Below, in pieces: positions 28,459-36,231 of a stretch of 64,000 bases of DNA. Numbering within the stretch: position 1 is the stretch's first letter; every line of letters begins with the position of its first letter. Source of the stretch: Nocardia terpenica (lineage in GTDB: Bacteria; Actinomycetota; Actinomycetes; Mycobacteriales; Mycobacteriaceae). The stretch lies in NCBI RefSeq assembly GCF_013186535.1, contig NZ_JABMCZ010000002.1, positions 806,001 to 870,000 of the forward strand, written 5' to 3'. Below the pieces are notes generated by a model. It was given only the letters and a program-made list of their open reading frames with translations, searched no databases and was not told the origin of the DNA. Position numbers and translations under genes: made by a program.

Positions 28459-28672
28459 GCACTCATCGCAGGAGAATGGCGCTCATCACATGAGGCCAGC
28501 GCTCACCACACGAAACCAGCGCTCATCACATGAGGCCAGCGCTCATCACATGAGGCCAGCGCTCACCACACGAAACCAGCGCTTACTACACGAAGACGGC
28601 AGCTATCGCATGAGACGGCGGCCATCGCAGGAGGACTGCACTCACCACATGAAGTCGGCGCTCATCGGGCGG
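28459..28672. repeat. 20-bp minisatellite between acs and nhaA
   Basis: About ten head-to-tail units of 20 bp are present, with consensus GCGCTCATCACATGAGGCCA. Units at 28479, 28519 and 28539 are identical, as are those at 28499 and 28559 (GCGCTCACCACACGAAACCA). Outer units are diverged and one is 19 bp. Many units contain TCATCACATGA, a small imperfect palindrome. No coding frame with convincing use spans it. Confidence 0.85.
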
Positions 28673-28709
28673 TGGGGCCCTCTCCCAACATGGCCGGATC
28701 ACTTCTGTT

Positions 28710-28747
28710 CCCGTTGTTTCGGCCCCCCCCGGGGCCGAAACAACGGG
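28710..28747. terminator. Palindromic hairpin upstream of nhaA
   Basis: CCCGTTGTTTCGGCCCC (28710-28726) pairs with GGGGCCGAAACAACGGG (28731-28747), a 17-bp perfect stem with a CCCC loop. It resembles the acs terminator but differs at compensating positions. It may insulate nhaA from upstream transcription. Confidence 0.6.
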
Positions 28748-28829
28748 ATCTTTGCCGTTAAGATCTTGTTAGGAGTGCCGGGAAGTCTGGTCGGCGTGTG
28801 TTAGGTGTCCGTTCCGGCCGGAAGGTGTT

Positions 28830-30077
28830 GTGGTGTTGCGCTCCGAGATTTCGCGGTTTTTGCGGACCGAGACCGTGGGTGGGGCGTTGTTGTTGGTGGC
28901 GGCGGCGGGGGCGTTGTTGTGGGTGAATTCGCCGTGGGGGGACAGTTATGTGGCGGTGACCGAGGCTCTGGTGCCGATTTCGCCGTTGCATCTGGAATTG
29001 ACGGTGGCCGAGTGGACCAAGGATGGGCTGCTCGCGGTGTTCTTCTTCGTGGCGGGGCTGGAGCTCAAGCGGGAGTTGGTGGTCGGGGAGCTCGCGGATC
29101 GCAAGCGGGCCGCGCTGCCGATCCTCGCGGCCGTCGGCGGGGTGGTGGTTCCGGCGGTGCTGGCGCTGGGTATCGGATACGGGGTCGACGGCATGGATCG
29201 GGGCTGGGCCATTCCGGTGGCCACCGATATCGCCTTCGCGCTGGCCGTGCTCGCCCTGACCGGGTCCCGGATCCCCACCACCGCACGGGTTTTCCTGCTC
29301 AGCCTGGCGGTGGTCGACGATCTGATCGCCATCGTGCTGATCGCGGTGCTGTTCACGACCTCGATCGGGGTCGGCTGGCTGCTGGCCGCGGCGGCCTGCT
29401 TCGCGGCGTGGGCGTTCGCGCAGCACCGGCGGGTACGCACCCCGCTGTTGTACGTGCCGCTGGCGCTGCTGGCCTGGTATGCGTTGCACGAGGCCGGAAT
29501 TCACCCCACGCTCGCCGGTGTAATGTGCGGCCTGCTGACCCGGGTGCGACCGGATCCGGGCGAGGACGAGGCGCCCGCCACCCGGCTCGAGCATCTGTTC
29601 CAGCCCGTCTCCGCGGCGGTGTGCGTGCCGCTGTTCGCGCTGTTCGCCTCGGGAGTTCCGTTGTCCACCACGGTCCTGGGCGATCTGTTCACCGAGCGCC
29701 TGGCGCTGGCGGTGGTGGTCGGGCTGCTGGTGGGCAAGACCGTCGGCATCTTCGGCATGAGTTGGCTGACGGTGCGGCTCGGTGTGGCGCGGCGGCCGGA
29801 CGGGCTCGGGTGGCGAGACATGTTCGCCCTGTCGGTACTGGGCGCGATCGGCTTCACCGTTAGCCTCTTGGTGGCAGAACTCGCGTTGGCGACCGATGTC
29901 GCCGCCGCCGAACTGGCGAAAGCCGCCGTGTTGATGACATCAATGGCGGCTTCCCTGCTGGGTTCGGCGCTACTGTTGCGACGGGGCCGCGCTCACGGGG
30001 CACGGCAGCAGAGCGCGGCTGCCGGAACCAGCGAAGGCCGAGCAGCATCGGGACATGGAGAAGGGTCGAGCAATTGA
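28830..30077 (+). CDS. nhaA: Na+/H+ antiporter NhaA
   Basis: This 415-residue antiporter exchanges sodium for protons across the membrane. It has about eleven to twelve hydrophobic segments. The unwound-helix region carries the key acidic residues: IPVATDIAFALA and LAVVDDLIAIVLIAVL (the Asp pair corresponds to Asp163/Asp164 of E. coli NhaA). The tail after residue 385 is hydrophilic (Ala/Gly/Ser). GTG at 28830 follows GGAAGG closely, and GTG at 28833 is equally likely. The stop overlaps the following TTG-start gene. Confidence 0.93.
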   Translation: MVLRSEISRFLRTETVGGALLLVAAAGALLWVNSPWGDSYVAVTEALVPISPLHLELTVAEWTKDGLLAVFFFVAGLELKRELVVGELADRKRAALPILAAVGGVVVPAVLALGIGYGVDGMDRGWAIPVATDIAFALAVLALTGSRIPTTARVFLLSLAVVDDLIAIVLIAVLFTTSIGVGWLLAAAACFAAWAFAQHRRVRTPLLYVPLALLAWYALHEAGIHPTLAGVMCGLLTRVRPDPGEDEAPATRLEHLFQPVSAAVCVPLFALFASGVPLSTTVLGDLFTERLALAVVVGLLVGKTVGIFGMSWLTVRLGVARRPDGLGWRDMFALSVLGAIGFTVSLLVAELALATDVAAAELAKAAVLMTSMAASLLGSALLLRRGRAHGARQQSAAAGTSEGRAASGHGEGSSN

Positions 30078-30574
30078 GCTTCACGCAGGGCGGTAACGGG
30101 CAGGACAAGGACCGCAACCGGACCATCACCTCGATTCCGCTGTCCGAAGTCGACACCACCGCGGGCGCCAGCATCGGCGATCTGGTCCGCGATGCCGCCG
30201 AGCAGATGTCGACCCTCGTGCGCGCCGAGGTGGCGCTGGCCAAGGCCGAGGTCACCGGTGAGATCCGCAAGGGCCTGCAGGGCAGCGTGTATTTCATCGT
30301 GGCGCTGACCATCCTGCTGTTCTCGACCTTCTTCTTTTTCTTCTTCCTGGCCGAGCTACTGGATGTGTGGCTGGTGCGCTGGGCGGCCTTCCTCATCGTG
30401 TTCGGGCTGATGCTGGCGGCGGTGGGCGCGTTCGCCTTCCTCGGGTATCTGAAGGTGCGCAGGCTGCGCGCCCCGGCGAAGACCATCGAATCGCTGAAGG
30501 AGACCCGCTCGGTGCTGCCGCACGGCCTGGGCTCGCACACCGCGACGGTCGACGCCGACCAGCCCGACGCCTGA
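30074..30574 (+). CDS. Phage-holin-family membrane protein (DUF1469, Rv3669 type)
   Basis: This 166-residue protein has a hydrophilic N terminus (1-45), an amphipathic helix (IGDLVRDAAEQMSTLVRAEVA) and two membrane helices (about 72-98 and 105-130), with a cytoplasmic tail. This is the DUF1469/putative actinobacterial holin-X layout; its function is unknown. The TTG start at 30074 overlaps the nhaA stop (TTGA), so the two may be translated together. The next gene follows in 22 bp with its own promoter-like element. Confidence 0.75.
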   Translation: MSFTQGGNGQDKDRNRTITSIPLSEVDTTAGASIGDLVRDAAEQMSTLVRAEVALAKAEVTGEIRKGLQGSVYFIVALTILLFSTFFFFFFLAELLDVWLVRWAAFLIVFGLMLAAVGAFAFLGYLKVRRLRAPAKTIESLKETRSVLPHGLGSHTATVDADQPDA

Positions 30575-30596
30575 TTCGCCCATTACGCTTTTCGGC

Positions 30597-31559
30597 GTGT
30601 CGAACCCGAGCCCGGACCCGTCCAGCGTCCGCTACGACGGCCCGTGGACCCATAAGGACGTCCACGCCAACGGTATTCGCTTCCACGTGGTCGAGGCGAC
30701 GGCGGCCCGTCGCCCGGCCGGGGACGCGGCGCCGGTCGATCCGGAACGGCCGCTGGTGGTGCTGCTCCACGGTTTCGGCGACTTCTGGTGGTCGTGGCGG
30801 CATCAGCTGACGGGACTGTCCGACTTGGGATTTCGCACGGTCGCGGTCGATCTGCGCGGCTACGGCGACTCCGACAAGCCGCCGCGCGGCTACGACGGCT
30901 GGACCCTGGCCGGTGACGTCGCGGGGCTGATCCGCGCGCTCGGGCACAGCGAGGCCACCCTGGTCGGGCACGCCGAGGGCGGGCTGGTGTGCTGGGCGAC
31001 CGCGGTGCTGCACCCGCGGCTGGTCCGGTCGATCGCGCTGGTCAGCTCCCCGCATCCGGTCACGCTCAGGCGGGCCGTGCTGCGCGACCGGCGCCAGCGC
31101 GCGGCCTGGCTGCCGAATTTCCTGCGCTACCAGCCGCCGCGCTACGGCGAGCGCCTGCTGACCCGCGGCGGCGGCTTCGAGATGGAGCGGCTGCTGCGGC
31201 AGCGGGTCGGCGCGTCCTGGGCGGGCAGCGCCGAATTCGTCGACACCGCACGGCGAATGCGCTCGGCCATCCGGATCCCCGGCGCCGCGCACTGCGCCCT
31301 GGAGTACCAGCGCTGGGCCTTCCGCAGCCAGTGGCGGCCCGACGGTCACCGGTTCATGACCGCGATGCGGGAGCCGGTCGGGGTGCCGGTGCTGGCCCTG
31401 CACGGCGCGGTGGACAACTACATCCTCGACCGCACGGTGCGCCGCGGCCAGCGGCTCTCGCCCCGGCGCCGGGTGGCGACCATCCCCGACGCCGGGCACT
31501 TCGCCCACCAGGAGAACCCGGCGGCGGTCACCGCCGAGCTCGCCAAGCTGCTGGCCTGA
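30597..31559 (+). CDS. ephE: Alpha/beta-hydrolase of the EphE group lacking the usual nucleophile
   Basis: This 320-residue alpha/beta-hydrolase has oxyanion-side HGFGDFWWSW, DLRGYGDSDKP and C-terminal His motif DAGHFAHQENP, as in epoxide hydrolases. The nucleophile elbow reads GHAEGG at about 124-129: the position that is Asp in epoxide hydrolases or Ser in esterases is Ala126. As read, it should not form the covalent intermediate, so it may be a binding or regulatory protein. GTG at 30597 is preceded by TACGCT with seven bases between, a leaderless signal. It corresponds to Rv3670. Confidence 0.75.
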   Translation: MSNPSPDPSSVRYDGPWTHKDVHANGIRFHVVEATAARRPAGDAAPVDPERPLVVLLHGFGDFWWSWRHQLTGLSDLGFRTVAVDLRGYGDSDKPPRGYDGWTLAGDVAGLIRALGHSEATLVGHAEGGLVCWATAVLHPRLVRSIALVSSPHPVTLRRAVLRDRRQRAAWLPNFLRYQPPRYGERLLTRGGGFEMERLLRQRVGASWAGSAEFVDTARRMRSAIRIPGAAHCALEYQRWAFRSQWRPDGHRFMTAMREPVGVPVLALHGAVDNYILDRTVRRGQRLSPRRRVATIPDAGHFAHQENPAAVTAELAKLLA

Positions 31560-31571
31560 TCTCGAATTTCG

Positions 31572-32765
31572 CTAGCTGAGCACGCATTCCCCCGTCGGCA
31601 CCGGCGTGCCGGAGGAGGTCGCCGCGTTCAGGTCGGACTGGACCTCCCGCATGGTCAGCACGTAGCCGGTGTCCTCGTCGGTGACCGCGGCGCCGAACAC
31701 CACGCCCAGCACCTCGCCGTCGGTATCCACCAGCGGCCCACCGGAATTGCCCGCGCGCACGCGGCCGCGCACCGTGTAGACCTCGCGGGTGACGGTGCCG
31801 CTCTTGTAGATGTTCGGGCCGCTCAGGTCGAGCGTCTCGCGGACGCGGGCGGCGCTGGCGGTGTAGTTCCCGCCGCCCGGATAACCGAGCACGATGGCGC
31901 TCTCGCTCGCCTTCGCCGCGGCGGGCGCCAGCGGGATGACCGGCGCGTTGAGGCCCGGCACCGCGAGGATCGCCACATCCTTGTCCGGGTCGAACAGCAC
32001 CACGCTGGCATCCAGCGGACCGCGGGCGGTGTCGACCTGGACGGTGGTGGTGCCCGCGACCACGTGCGCGTTGGTCATGATCCGCTCGGGCGCCACCACG
32101 AAGCCCGAACCCTCCAGCGCGCGTTGGCAACTCGGCGCGACACCGCGGATGCGCAGCACGCTGTACTGCAGGTTCCGCGCCACCGGGGACTCCAGCACGC
32201 TCGGGTCCGGCGGCTGCACCGCGGCGATCGGGGCGCGGCCGAACGGGCCGATGACCTCCGGCAGCCCGGAGGTGTTGAGCAGCTTGGAGAATTCGTTGGG
32301 CATCCGCCGCAGCCAGTTGGGCGCGATCTGGTTCACGTCGGAGAGCACGCGGGAACCGTTGACCGCCTCGGCGATCGCGGGCTGCGAGGACGAGGCCAGC
32401 GGCAGCGCCAGCAGCCACGCCACCGCGAGCACGCCGACGCACTGCAGCGCCGCGCCGACCACGCTGTCCACGCTGCGGGCGAACGGATGCCGCAGGCCGC
32501 TGCGCGCCGCCCGGCCCAACACCATGCCCGCGACCTCGCCGACGATCACCAGCGCCACAATGAGCACCACTCCGACCAGCACGCGTTTCCGGCCCTCGCT
32601 GACATGCACGAGGATGTGCGGCGCGATCAAGATCCCGGCCACCGCACCCAGCACCACGCCCAGGAACGCCAGCGCCGAGGCGACGGCGCCCTGCCGCCAC
32701 CCGGAGGAGGCGGCCAGCAGCGCCAGGATCAGCACCGCCAAATCGAGCCAGGCCGAGGAACTCAT
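31572..32765 (-). CDS. marP: Membrane-anchored serine protease MarP
   Basis: This 397-residue protein has four N-terminal membrane helices of the CvpA type (residues 5-130) and a trypsin-like protease domain outside the membrane (about 190-390). The catalytic triad is visible: His234 (TNAHVV), Asp263 (DPDKDVAIL) and Ser341 (GNSGGPL). Cys213 and Cys394 are placed like the disulfide of M. tuberculosis MarP (Rv3671c). That protein maintains pH homeostasis in acid, a role transferable by homology. It is the last gene of the nth-trx-nudix-marP operon; ATG at 32765 overlaps the upstream stop. Confidence 0.93.
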   Translation of the reverse strand: MSSSAWLDLAVLILALLAASSGWRQGAVASALAFLGVVLGAVAGILIAPHILVHVSEGRKRVLVGVVLIVALVIVGEVAGMVLGRAARSGLRHPFARSVDSVVGAALQCVGVLAVAWLLALPLASSSQPAIAEAVNGSRVLSDVNQIAPNWLRRMPNEFSKLLNTSGLPEVIGPFGRAPIAAVQPPDPSVLESPVARNLQYSVLRIRGVAPSCQRALEGSGFVVAPERIMTNAHVVAGTTTVQVDTARGPLDASVVLFDPDKDVAILAVPGLNAPVIPLAPAAAKASESAIVLGYPGGGNYTASAARVRETLDLSGPNIYKSGTVTREVYTVRGRVRAGNSGGPLVDTDGEVLGVVFGAAVTDEDTGYVLTMREVQSDLNAATSSGTPVPTGECVLS

Positions 32766-33490
32766 AGCGTCATCCCCACTGCCGTGAGCGAAGCCTGCAG
32801 GTCACGCACATCGTGGTAATCCCACTCCCGTTCCCATCCCGACACCGCCAGCAGCCCCGCGAGCACGCCGGCGGTGAATCCCCACACGAGCATGCCGTCG
32901 ACGGCGAACGCCGGGCCCCGATAGCCCAGCGGGTGTCGCACGACGAATCGGTTGGCGGGATCGATCAGCTCGGCGAGCGGCACCCGCGCCACGCGGGCGG
33001 CCTCGGCCTCGCTCACCACCCCGACCTCGCCGGGCGTGCGCCAGTAGGCGACGACCGGGGTCACGTCGAACCGCGAGGGCGGCACGAAGATCTTGGGTAG
33101 CACCGCGATCGGCTCCACACCGGCCGGATCCAGGCCGGTCTCCTCGCGGGCCTCGCGCAGCGCGGTATCGATCGGACCGTCGTCGCCGGGCTCCACGCCG
33201 CCGCCGGGGAAGGCCACCTGGCCGCGGTGCTGACGCAGCGTCGCGGCGCGCTGGGTGAGCAGCACGTCGGCATCGGCGGGCAGGCCGCCGGGAGCCTGCG
33301 GGTCGGCGTCGGGCGAGCCGCCGAACAGCACCAGCACCGCCGCCTGCCGCGGGCGCAGCGCCGCGGCCGCGAACCGGTGCATCGAGCCGCGGTCGAGCAC
33401 CGGGTTGACGCCGGTCGGGTCGGCCGGTTCGCGCTCGGTCACCGCGCGCAGCCACGTCGGGATTCCGTCGGTCACCACGTCGGGCATCAT
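32762..33490 (-). CDS. NUDIX hydrolase, CoA-pyrophosphatase type
   Basis: This 242-residue Nudix protein has the box GGGVEPGDDGPIDTALREAR followed by EETGL, and the preceding CoA-pyrophosphatase motif LLTQRAATLRQHRGQVAFPGG, so it probably cleaves CoA or its derivatives to phosphopantetheine and 3',5'-ADP. The start ATG at 33490 overlaps the thioredoxin-like stop by 4 bp; the next ATG at 33487 is an alternative. It corresponds to Rv3672c and sits in the operon with marP. Confidence 0.87.
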   Translation of the reverse strand: MMPDVVTDGIPTWLRAVTEREPADPTGVNPVLDRGSMHRFAAAALRPRQAAVLVLFGGSPDADPQAPGGLPADADVLLTQRAATLRQHRGQVAFPGGGVEPGDDGPIDTALREAREETGLDPAGVEPIAVLPKIFVPPSRFDVTPVVAYWRTPGEVGVVSEAEAARVARVPLAELIDPANRFVVRHPLGYRGPAFAVDGMLVWGFTAGVLAGLLAVSGWEREWDYHDVRDLQASLTAVGMTL

Positions 33491-34122
33491 GCCGACACCC
33501 CCAGTTCGCTCGCCACCGTGCTCGCGATGTCGTCGACGTCGCGGAACGGCCGGACCACCATCTTCGCTATCGCGCCGTCGGGCCGGACCAGCACCGACAC
33601 CGGCAGCGCGTTGGGCGCGGACACGACCTTGCGGACCTGCCCGTTCGGGTCCTGCACGCCGGGCAGCCGCACCCCCAGGTCGGTCAGCCGGGCCAGCGCC
33701 CTGCCCTCGTCCGGATCGCTGTGCACGGTCAGCACCGTGATCGCCGAGCCGGCGCGGTCGGCGTACTGCTGCAGCGCGGGCAGTTCGTGCGCGCACGGCG
33801 TGCACCACCAGGCCCACAGATTCAGCAGCGCCGGGCGCCCGGCGAGGGCGGCGGCCAGATCGATCGGGCGACCGTCGGCCAGGCAGTCGACGGTGATGCC
33901 GGCCAACGGGCCCGCGCCGGTGTCTCCGGAGCGCGGGCACAGGGCCAGCCGGGCCCCGGCGCGCGCCTCGCTGGACACCGCGGTGACCGGGTCGACCGTG
34001 GGCGCGGTCGCCGCGTCGCGGCCGGTGGTCCGGCCGTCCCGCGGCCAGAGCGCGATACCCAGCGCGACGACGGCGATCAACGCGACCAGCGTCCACCGCC
34101 AGGCGGCCGGAACGGATCTCAC
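33487..34122 (-). CDS. Membrane-anchored thioredoxin-like (TlpA) protein
   Basis: This 211-residue protein has an N-terminal membrane helix (TLVALIAVVALGIALW, about 11-26) and an extracytoplasmic thioredoxin fold (about 75-205). The active site is WWCTPC at about 105-110. Two further Cys (C62 and C80) could form a structural disulfide. Its likely role is thiol-disulfide exchange on secreted proteins, perhaps including MarP with its disulfide, but that link is inferred from operon position. GTG at 34122 overlaps the nth stop by 4 bp. It corresponds to Rv3673c. Confidence 0.88.
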   Translation of the reverse strand: MRSVPAAWRWTLVALIAVVALGIALWPRDGRTTGRDAATAPTVDPVTAVSSEARAGARLALCPRSGDTGAGPLAGITVDCLADGRPIDLAAALAGRPALLNLWAWWCTPCAHELPALQQYADRAGSAITVLTVHSDPDEGRALARLTDLGVRLPGVQDPNGQVRKVVSAPNALPVSVLVRPDGAIAKMVVRPFRDVDDIASTVASELGVSA

Positions 34123-34976
34123 CGGCCCACCAGTTCGAGCAGATGCTCGGCCTCGGGACCCTTGATCAGTGCGGCGGCGGTGGCGGGGTCGGTGGGGCCG
34201 ACGCCGTAGGACGGGCAGTCCTTGGCCAGCAGGCAGGCGCCGCAGGCGGGTTTGCGGGCATGGCACACCCGGCGACCGTGGAAGATCACCCGGTGCGACA
34301 GCATCGTCCACTCCTTGCGCTCGATCAGCTCGCCGACGGCGTGCTCGATCTTCACCGGATCTTGCTCCGTCGTCCACCGCCACCGATTCACCAGGCGGCC
34401 GAAGTGAGTATCGACGGTGATTCCGGGCACATCGAAGGCGTTGCCGAGAATGACGTTGGCGGTCTTGCGGCCGATGCCCGGCAGCTTCACCAATTCGGCC
34501 AGGGTGTGCGGTAGCACGCCGTCGTGGCGTTCCATCAGCGCCTGCCCCAGGCCGATGAGCGCGGACGTCTTGTTGCGGAAGAATCCGGTCGGCCGGATGT
34601 ACTCCTCGAGTTCGGTGCGATCGGCCTGCGCGTAGGCCCGCGCGTCGGGGTAGCGGGCGAACAGCGCGGGCGTCGTCTGATTCACCCGGACGTCCGTGCA
34701 CTGGGCGGAAAGAATTGTGGCAACGGCCAATTCGAGCGGGGTGGTGAAATCCAGCTCGCAGTGCGCGTCCGGAAATGCCAGCGCCAGCATCCGATTCATC
34801 CGGCGGGCGCGGCGCACCCGGCCCAGCGGGGTCTCGTTCGCGAATGTGGACGCGGCGGAGTCGGCGGCCTTGCGGCGGCGAGCGGGCTTCGCCTCGGGGG
34901 TGGCGGCGGTTTCGGGATCGGCATCGGGGGCGGCCGGTTCGTGCCCGTTCACGGCGGTGGATCTGGGTACACGCAC
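34119..34976 (-). CDS. nth: Endonuclease III
   Basis: This DNA glycosylase/AP-lyase removes oxidised pyrimidines. The 285-residue product has the helix-hairpin-helix LPGIGRKTANVILG with the catalytic Lys, then TVDTHFGRLVNR with the catalytic Asp. The iron-sulphur cluster ligands are C-x6-C-x2-C-x5-C (CHARKPACGACLLAKDC). An N-terminal Ala/Lys-rich extension of about 50 residues precedes the core. GTG at 34976 was chosen because TATGGT lies six bases before it (leaderless); the longer frame is antisense to the next gene. It corresponds to Rv3674c. Confidence 0.93.
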   Translation of the reverse strand: MRVPRSTAVNGHEPAAPDADPETAATPEAKPARRRKAADSAASTFANETPLGRVRRARRMNRMLALAFPDAHCELDFTTPLELAVATILSAQCTDVRVNQTTPALFARYPDARAYAQADRTELEEYIRPTGFFRNKTSALIGLGQALMERHDGVLPHTLAELVKLPGIGRKTANVILGNAFDVPGITVDTHFGRLVNRWRWTTEQDPVKIEHAVGELIERKEWTMLSHRVIFHGRRVCHARKPACGACLLAKDCPSYGVGPTDPATAAALIKGPEAEHLLELVGR

Positions 34977-35067
34977 CCGTCCACCATACGGAACCCCACC
35001 GACTCCAGCGCGCCCGCGAAGACCTCCCGTGTTCCATCTGAGACCTTCTCCGTGTTTACTCCTCGAT

Positions 35068-35310
35068 ATGCAAGGACTCGCTGTGGTGCTCTTCCCGGTG
35101 GTGTTGATGCTGTTCGCGCTGTTCATGGAACGGGTCGAGAACCGGCTACGCAAACTGCTCGAACCGGAGGAGGAGGTCCAGCAGTACCTCGATCGAGCCA
35201 GTAATGCCGAGGTCAACGAGCTGGCAAAGCTCGGTGTCCCGGCGCACGCGGCCCGCCTGCGCCGCCGACGCGCAGGCGACGACGAATTGGATGTCGCCGC
35301 CGCCAGCTGA
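35068..35310 (+). CDS. Small membrane protein (Rv3675 type)
   Basis: This 80-residue protein has one N-terminal membrane helix (AVVLFPVVLMLFALFM, about 5-20), then a charged helical tail (ENRLRKLLEPEEEVQQYLDR) that could form a coiled coil. The function is unknown. It is conserved by position between nth and crp in M. tuberculosis. ATG at 35068 has no clear Shine-Dalgarno sequence. Confidence 0.7.
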   Translation: MQGLAVVLFPVVLMLFALFMERVENRLRKLLEPEEEVQQYLDRASNAEVNELAKLGVPAHAARLRRRRAGDDELDVAAAS

Positions 35311-35388
35311 TCGGTCCCCCGGTCCGTTTTCCGCGACCGACACGGGGAACCTTCTAAGCATCACGAGCGTTTCACAAACCGCACGTAC

Positions 35389-35404
35389 CGTGGTGTCTGT
35401 CACT
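35389..35404. promoter_or_regulatory. Candidate autoregulatory CRP site
   Basis: CGTGGTGTCTGTCACT matches TGTGA-N6-TCACA at seven of ten key positions. It ends near the expected -35 position of a promoter whose -10 could be TAGACT (35424-35429). Mycobacterial crp genes are known to be autoregulated. The site is inferred. Confidence 0.35.
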
Positions 35405-35489
35405 GCGCTGCCCGGATGCCAAGTAGACTGCACTGTCGGCCGAATTGCTTCGGTCCAGTACAGAGCCAATTCCCAAAAGGAGCACATTC

Positions 35490-36164
35490 GTGGACGAGGC
35501 CCTCGCCAGAGCAGGCATCTTCCAAGGCGTAGAGCCCACCGCGGTGGCGGCTCTCGCCAAACAGCTTCAGCCCGTGGACTTTCCACGCGGCCACGTCATC
35601 TTCAACGAGGGCGAGCCCGGCGACCGGCTGTATATCATCACGTCGGGCAAGGTGAAGATCGGCCGGCGGTCCCCGGACGGCCGGGAGAATCTGCTGACCA
35701 TCATGGGCCCGTCGGACATGTTCGGCGAGCTGTCGATCTTCGATCCGGGCCCGCGCACCTCCACGGCCACCACGGTCACCGAGGTCCGCGCGGTCACCAT
35801 GGACCGCGACGCGCTCAAGTCGTGGATCGACCAGCGGCCGGAGATCGCCGAGCAGTTGCTGCGGGTTCTCGCGCGCCGTTTGCGCCGCACCAACAACAAC
35901 CTCGCCGACCTGATCTTCACCGACGTCCCGGGCCGGGTCGCCAAGGCGCTGTTGCAGCTGGCGCAGCGGTTCGGCACCCAGGAGGCGGGCGCCCTGCGGG
36001 TGACCCACGACCTCACCCAGGAGGAGATCGCCCAGCTGGTCGGCGCCTCCCGCGAGACCGTGAACAAGGCCCTGGCCGACTTCGCGCATCGCGGCTGGCT
36101 ACGGCTCGAGGGCAAGAGCGTGCTGATCTCCGACTCCGAGCGACTGGCCCGCCGGGCACGCTGA
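35490..36164 (+). CDS. crp: cAMP receptor protein (CRP family)
   Basis: This 224-residue transcription regulator has an N-terminal cyclic-nucleotide domain (about 10-125; FGELSIFDPGPRTSTATTVT is the phosphate-binding cassette) and a C-terminal winged helix (TQEEIAQLVGASRETVNKAL). It matches mycobacterial Crp (Rv3676), a global regulator of carbon and stress genes. GTG at 35490 follows AAAGGAG with good spacing. Its targets in this window may include acs and itself. Confidence 0.95.
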   Translation: MDEALARAGIFQGVEPTAVAALAKQLQPVDFPRGHVIFNEGEPGDRLYIITSGKVKIGRRSPDGRENLLTIMGPSDMFGELSIFDPGPRTSTATTVTEVRAVTMDRDALKSWIDQRPEIAEQLLRVLARRLRRTNNNLADLIFTDVPGRVAKALLQLAQRFGTQEAGALRVTHDLTQEEIAQLVGASRETVNKALADFAHRGWLRLEGKSVLISDSERLARRAR

Positions 36165-36230
36165 GACACACCCGGGCATCCGGCGCGGCCTTTCTCCCTT
36201 CCGGGAGGGGCGCGGCCGGGTCGGGTGTGC
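36165..36230. terminator. Bidirectional terminator region between crp and the MBL gene
   Basis: Within the 67 bp between convergent genes, ACACACCCG is matched by CGGGTGTG, GCGCGGCC by a second copy plus the inverted GGCCGCGC, and CTCCC(TTCC)GGGAG forms a compact inner hairpin. The whole segment could fold as one long stem on either strand. Confidence 0.5.
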
Positions 36231-36231
36231 C

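Noticed and set aside
28459..28672. CRISPR array
   Set aside because: The 20-bp units are directly adjacent with no unique spacers, and no cas genes are present; it is a minisatellite.
28490..28804. 104-codon frame across the minisatellite
   Set aside because: The 20-bp period is not a multiple of three, so the frame does not encode a repeat protein; no ribosome site was seen.
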